Below the pieces are notes generated by a model, which was not told the DNA's origin, did not search any database, and saw nothing but the letters and a program-made list of their open reading frames with translations. Below are positions 60,279-64,000 of a DNA stretch of 64,000 bases, one piece after another. A program made the translations under genes and the position numbers. How positions within the stretch are numbered: the stretch's first letter is position 1; each line of letters begins with the position of its first letter. This DNA is from Didymodactylos carnosus (lineage: Eukaryota; Rotifera; Eurotatoria; Philodinida; Philodinidae): positions 1-64,000 of the forward strand of contig CAJNOQ010000110.1 of the NCBI GenBank assembly GCA_905250885.1, written 5' to 3'.

Positions 60279-60692
60279 GGCATGCACCAGTTTTTAACTG
60301 GTGTTAGGGCATCCAGGAGAATTGCTACAAATCAGTTATCACGATCCTGTCAGAGCTGTAAAACATTTAATTTTGTAGAAAAACGTTTGCTCTACAAAAT
60401 GCATTTGTTAAAAGAATTCCATAATCATTTCTAAGAAAACTCGGAGTATTCAAAAATACATTAAATCACGGAAAAAAAACTGTGTAAACAGTTTTGTTTT
60501 CGTAATTTAGTACATTTTAGAATGCTCTAAGTTTTCTTAGAAATGATTATGGAATTCTTTTAACAAATGCATTTTGTAGAGCAAACATTTTTCTACAAAA
60601 TTAGATGTTTTACAGCTCTGAGAGGATCGTGATAACTGATTCGTAGCAATTCTCCTGGATGCCCCAACACCAGTTAAAAACTGGTGCATGCC
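60279..60692. mobile_element. Foldback MITE, GGCATGCACC ends, TA-flanked
   Basis: 414 bases with arms of about 190 bases: GGCATGCACCAGTTTTTAAC at the left tip and its mirror at the right, then GAATTGCTAC, ATCACGATCCT, TTTGCTCTACAAAATGCATT and TTCTTAGAAATGATTATGG type stretches mirrored inward with a few differences. TA on each side suggests a Tc1/mariner-like target. Centre of about 35 bases only. No coding capacity. Confidence 0.75.
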
Positions 60693-63600
60693 TACATACA
60701 GTTAATAAAAGTCTAAATCAATGAGAAAAACTCGAACTAATGTACAATTACGTGTTTCTAACAACATTGGATACTTTAAATATCAGAAAATATTCTTCTA
60801 TGTATAGAAACATGAAAAATAGTGAACAAATACGATAAATTCTGTCATGAATTATCGATCTTGGAAACAAACAAAAAAAAAAACTCCTTTTTTATAAATT
60901 ACAAAGTCGAATAAATTGGGAAAATTATTTTTGTTTATTTATTATGTCGGAATAGATTACGGTTAAATAAACTTCAGTCATAAGTCAGAGCATGACTATA
61001 AAGTAACCAAACAATATTCACTTCACTTTCAAGAGCAAATAGAAGTAGAACAAAGTACATGCATTTTTTTTTTCAATATTGGCACTCGATTACAGTGCAT
61101 ATGGTTTCAGTCTCTATAAATTATACTCAATATCGAGAATAATCAAGATCATATAATAATCATGCTGTTGTTATTATCCTTCTGATCCATTCGGTTTTTT
61201 TGTAATTAAAGAAAAAAAAAAAATTTGTTTCGTGATCGATTGTGCAATGAGAGAACTTGGCTTTCTGTCACTTTTTTTTTTTTTTTTCTTCAAATTTGTT
61301 AGAGATTTCGTTGAACAATAATAATAGAAAAAGATACTAAGCTACGACATGATGAAACTCGTACAAGTGAAGAAAAGAAGAAAAAATTCAAATTTAGAAA
61401 ACGTTCAATTGAGGAAGAAGTCTTGTTTAACAAAATTATATTAAGATGATGATTATTCGTTTCTTTTTTTTGGTACTAGACTGAAATATTTATTTTCATT
61501 GATGAATATGTTTCAAAGTAACAAATCGATTCTATAGATTTATTAAGAGAAACATTATGTTGTTATTATATTCATATTTATTTTGATGTACAACAACATA
61601 GAGAAATATGATCATAAAATATATCTATTTATGTAACTGGTTGAATATTATTTGAATTAAAGTCATAAAAAATGAAACCTTATCGATAAAAAATTTATTT
61701 ATCTTCAAAATTATTTTGTCAGCTTCATTATACATAAATAATATGTTTATAAATATCTAGGTAAATATGGATTATTAAGCAATCAAAATAGAGTTAGATG
61801 CGACAATATAGTACAAAATAATATTAAGAAAAAGTTAAAAATTTCTATTTTTCTTTTTTTTTTTTTATTGAGTTGTTTAATAATATAATATTATAATTAA
61901 CTTTTTAACATAATAAATATGTCTGCAAATTTTAATAAAGTTAAATAATAGACTCGTTGATAAACATAATCATTAAGCATTCGTTACTTATTATCATTTC
62001 CAAGATCAAATATCTTAAATATAGTTGGAAGGTGAATAACTTTTCTTCTCTATCGAGAACAAAACGTCTGATTAAGCAAAATTTCAGAAATTGAAAAAAG
62101 AAAATTATTACCTTTTTTTCTGACTTTCTATAAAATATGTCGACGCTTTTAATCGTTTCTGTTATTCACATTTCAACGAATCATGTCGACAGTTTTACTA
62201 TCACTTCTAAGAGGTTAATTTTGGAAAATATTTCGGTGGTTGTCGTCTGTATCAGAACTGGAACTGGTCCGGTAGAGACCGGTATTTCATCAGTTGAAAT
62301 TTTTGAACTCCTTTTACCCTGTTTTTTGTCAAAAACCTAAAAATTTCACATCATTTTCAATCAGAATAAATAAGATGATACTTAAGACAGATATTATTTT
62401 CATCAATTGGTTTAAGGTTAAACATTATAGACTCATTATTGTAAAGGTTCTCTCACATGTACTCGCAAACTATTTCATTTTCGAAAGAAATTCTTTCTAA
62501 AAATCGATTTTCAATAAACTTCGCCAGTTTTTCGCCGAATTTTTATCTTTTTGAGTTATAATTCCAATCGACAGATTCCGACCGGTCTACCATTTCTCAA
62601 TCCATTCCAGCTCTGATCAGCATGATGAGTTAAAATAGAAATACTAAATGCTCGAGAAAAAAGTCAGAGTTTTAAATTTCATACGAAGCGAGATTATTAA
62701 GTTTATAGGAATTTAGTTATTTTTCACACTGAAGAAAAATTTTTTAACATTTCACTACGACAACATCAGAGAAATGTTCAAAAATAAATTAACTTTTAAG
62801 ATATAGTCTAATTTTGATACGGTCGCAATGTATCCCAACTGAAATGACTAGTATTTTGAGTACTACAGGTAACATTGGATAGATGACTTTTGTCGAGAAG
62901 ATTGACAATGATGCATATATCATCGTGAATACATCATCATGAGTAGCGAGCACTTTTGTTCAATCATATGTATGAGGAAAAACTTTTTAACGTAATAGAG
63001 TCAAACTAGAAAAAAGTTAAGTTTTTTTAGAGTTTTGAGAAATATTATTTTTAAGAAAAGAGTGTGGATCGTTGATGTTTTGTAGCCTGACTATTGTTTT
63101 CACATGAGACCTATCTATCTTCAATTCAAAATCAAAGAGTTCGTGAAAAAAGAGAAAAATAGTTTATCTTTAAATTGTGATTTATATTTAATCTTAAAGT
63201 GTAACTATATGTAGTATACAAAGCTATTAACTGTCAAAATCTTGAATATCTAGACAAAAATCTCGTCTCTGCCCTCTTATATTTCACCTGGAAGTCAAAT
63301 GTTGTACAAATCTATACGTGTGCATAACTAAATTTACACATTTCCTCAAGCGACTAATCATCGTTTAATATAGTAGATATAACTATTTAGCTTTGGGTAT
63401 TTTAAGAATAAAAGAAAAAGCAAAAAAAAAATTATATAATCAACTTCTTACCAAGGTTTATTACAAGTGTTTTGTTTTTCTTCAATACTTCTAATATATA
63501 TATATATATATATTCTTCACCAATTCAATTTATTATATATCAGGAATTTATTAGATAAAAAATTGTGTTCATTGTTTTTGTTTTTGTTTATTGTATCGAT

Positions 63601-64000
63601 GTCATCGCCTATGGGTATAATCAATCAAACGAATTATTATCTATAATATCCACTATCAAAACATGGAGTTGAAAAATTCATCAGACATTATGTATATCTG
63701 TATACATATAAATTCTAATCATTATTGATGATGTACACTGTTGATATCAAAAATACATAATGAATATGTTAACGAATAAAATTTTTTGAACTATTACGAT
63801 TGAATGAGAGATACATATCAAAGTTCTTTTTATCCTGAGCTTGAGACTGTGTTTTTAATGAGAATAATATTACAATTTCAACTTTGACAACAGTTAGTTA
63901 TTTGTTAAAGTCAAAAAATAACGTGTCTCAACGGAAAATCTGTCTATTACGCATTGCTTTCATAGTTAGGAACAAGAAGAAGAATATTTCGCCTTGCAGT
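60693..64000. other. Intergenic, AT-rich, no gene recognised
   Basis: Poly-T and poly-A runs, a (TA)n run near 63497-63512 and one probable hAT-type MITE (62253-62615). No coding region recognised on either strand. Confidence 0.45.
62253..62615. mobile_element. Probable hAT-type MITE, CAGANCTGGAA ends
   Basis: Left tip CAGAACTGGAACTGG and, a little inward, GGTAGAGACCGGT; right tip reversed CAGAGCTGGAATGG with GGTAGACCGGTC. About 363 bases. No clean 8-base duplication, so the ends are less certain. Confidence 0.45.

Noticed and set aside
1-64000. tRNA, rRNA and CRISPR arrays
   Set aside because: Scanned by eye for tRNA T-arm and acceptor patterns, rRNA-like stretches and evenly spaced repeats; none was convincing. 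A tRNAscan run would be decisive for tRNAs.

Overview
The window looks like nuclear DNA of a small invertebrate, most probably a bdelloid rotifer. The basis is AT-rich DNA, very short introns (often 40-80 bases) with GTAAGT-like donors, animal-only proteins, and many small, nested, palindromic DNA transposons. The organism assignment is inference; the sequence alone shows an intron-rich animal. No operon, tRNA, rRNA or CRISPR array was found.

Layout. 2.2-3.3 kb (+): a two-exon rhodopsin-like GPCR. 3.5-4.2 kb (-): TRAPPC4/synbindin. 5.3-7.7 kb (-): an 11-exon nucleobindin with a Q/N/P-rich repeat tail. 8.9-11.5 kb: a transposon stack, with a MULE-like element inside a CACTA-ended element that keeps a Myb/SANT-like ORF, then a CACAG-ended element. 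13.4-14.3 kb (-): calcineurin B, four exons. 16.6-18.7 kb (-): a B-box/coiled-coil protein, three exons. 20.9-22.8 kb: a mariner-ended element holding a hAT MITE and a PIF/Harbinger-type foldback. 25.2 kb (-): a hypothetical ORF. 26.3-27.3 kb (-): a Pro/Gln-rich two-exon gene. 27.7-29.7 kb: dispersed repeats and a hAT-type MITE. 30.3-32.4 kb (-): FKBP6/shutdown. 34.1-44.9 kb (+): a 33-exon cytosolic carboxypeptidase 2 (AGBL2), with a CARD-like ORF in one intron and nested transposons in another. 45-51 kb: gene-poor and repeat-bearing. 51.3-52.6 kb (+): an intronless secreted or membrane-anchored Thr/Ser-rich protein with a propeller-like C-terminal part. 53-58.9 kb: a TCTTA-rich inverted-repeat element, a broken LTR-retrotransposon gag fossil, a 1.26-kb foldback and a 155-bp duplication. 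59-64 kb: AT-rich with two more MITE-like elements and no gene recognised.

The genes are unrelated single-copy housekeeping or signalling genes, each with its own reading unit. Links are only thematic: calcineurin B and nucleobindin are calcium binders; TRAPPC4 and nucleobindin belong to the secretory pathway; AGBL2 is a tubulin-tail processing enzyme; FKBP6 is known elsewhere as a piRNA-pathway co-chaperone, which is noteworthy in a locus so full of transposon remains. Exon joins were made by hand: for every spliced gene the junctions are GT-AG and the exon lengths sum to a whole number of codons.
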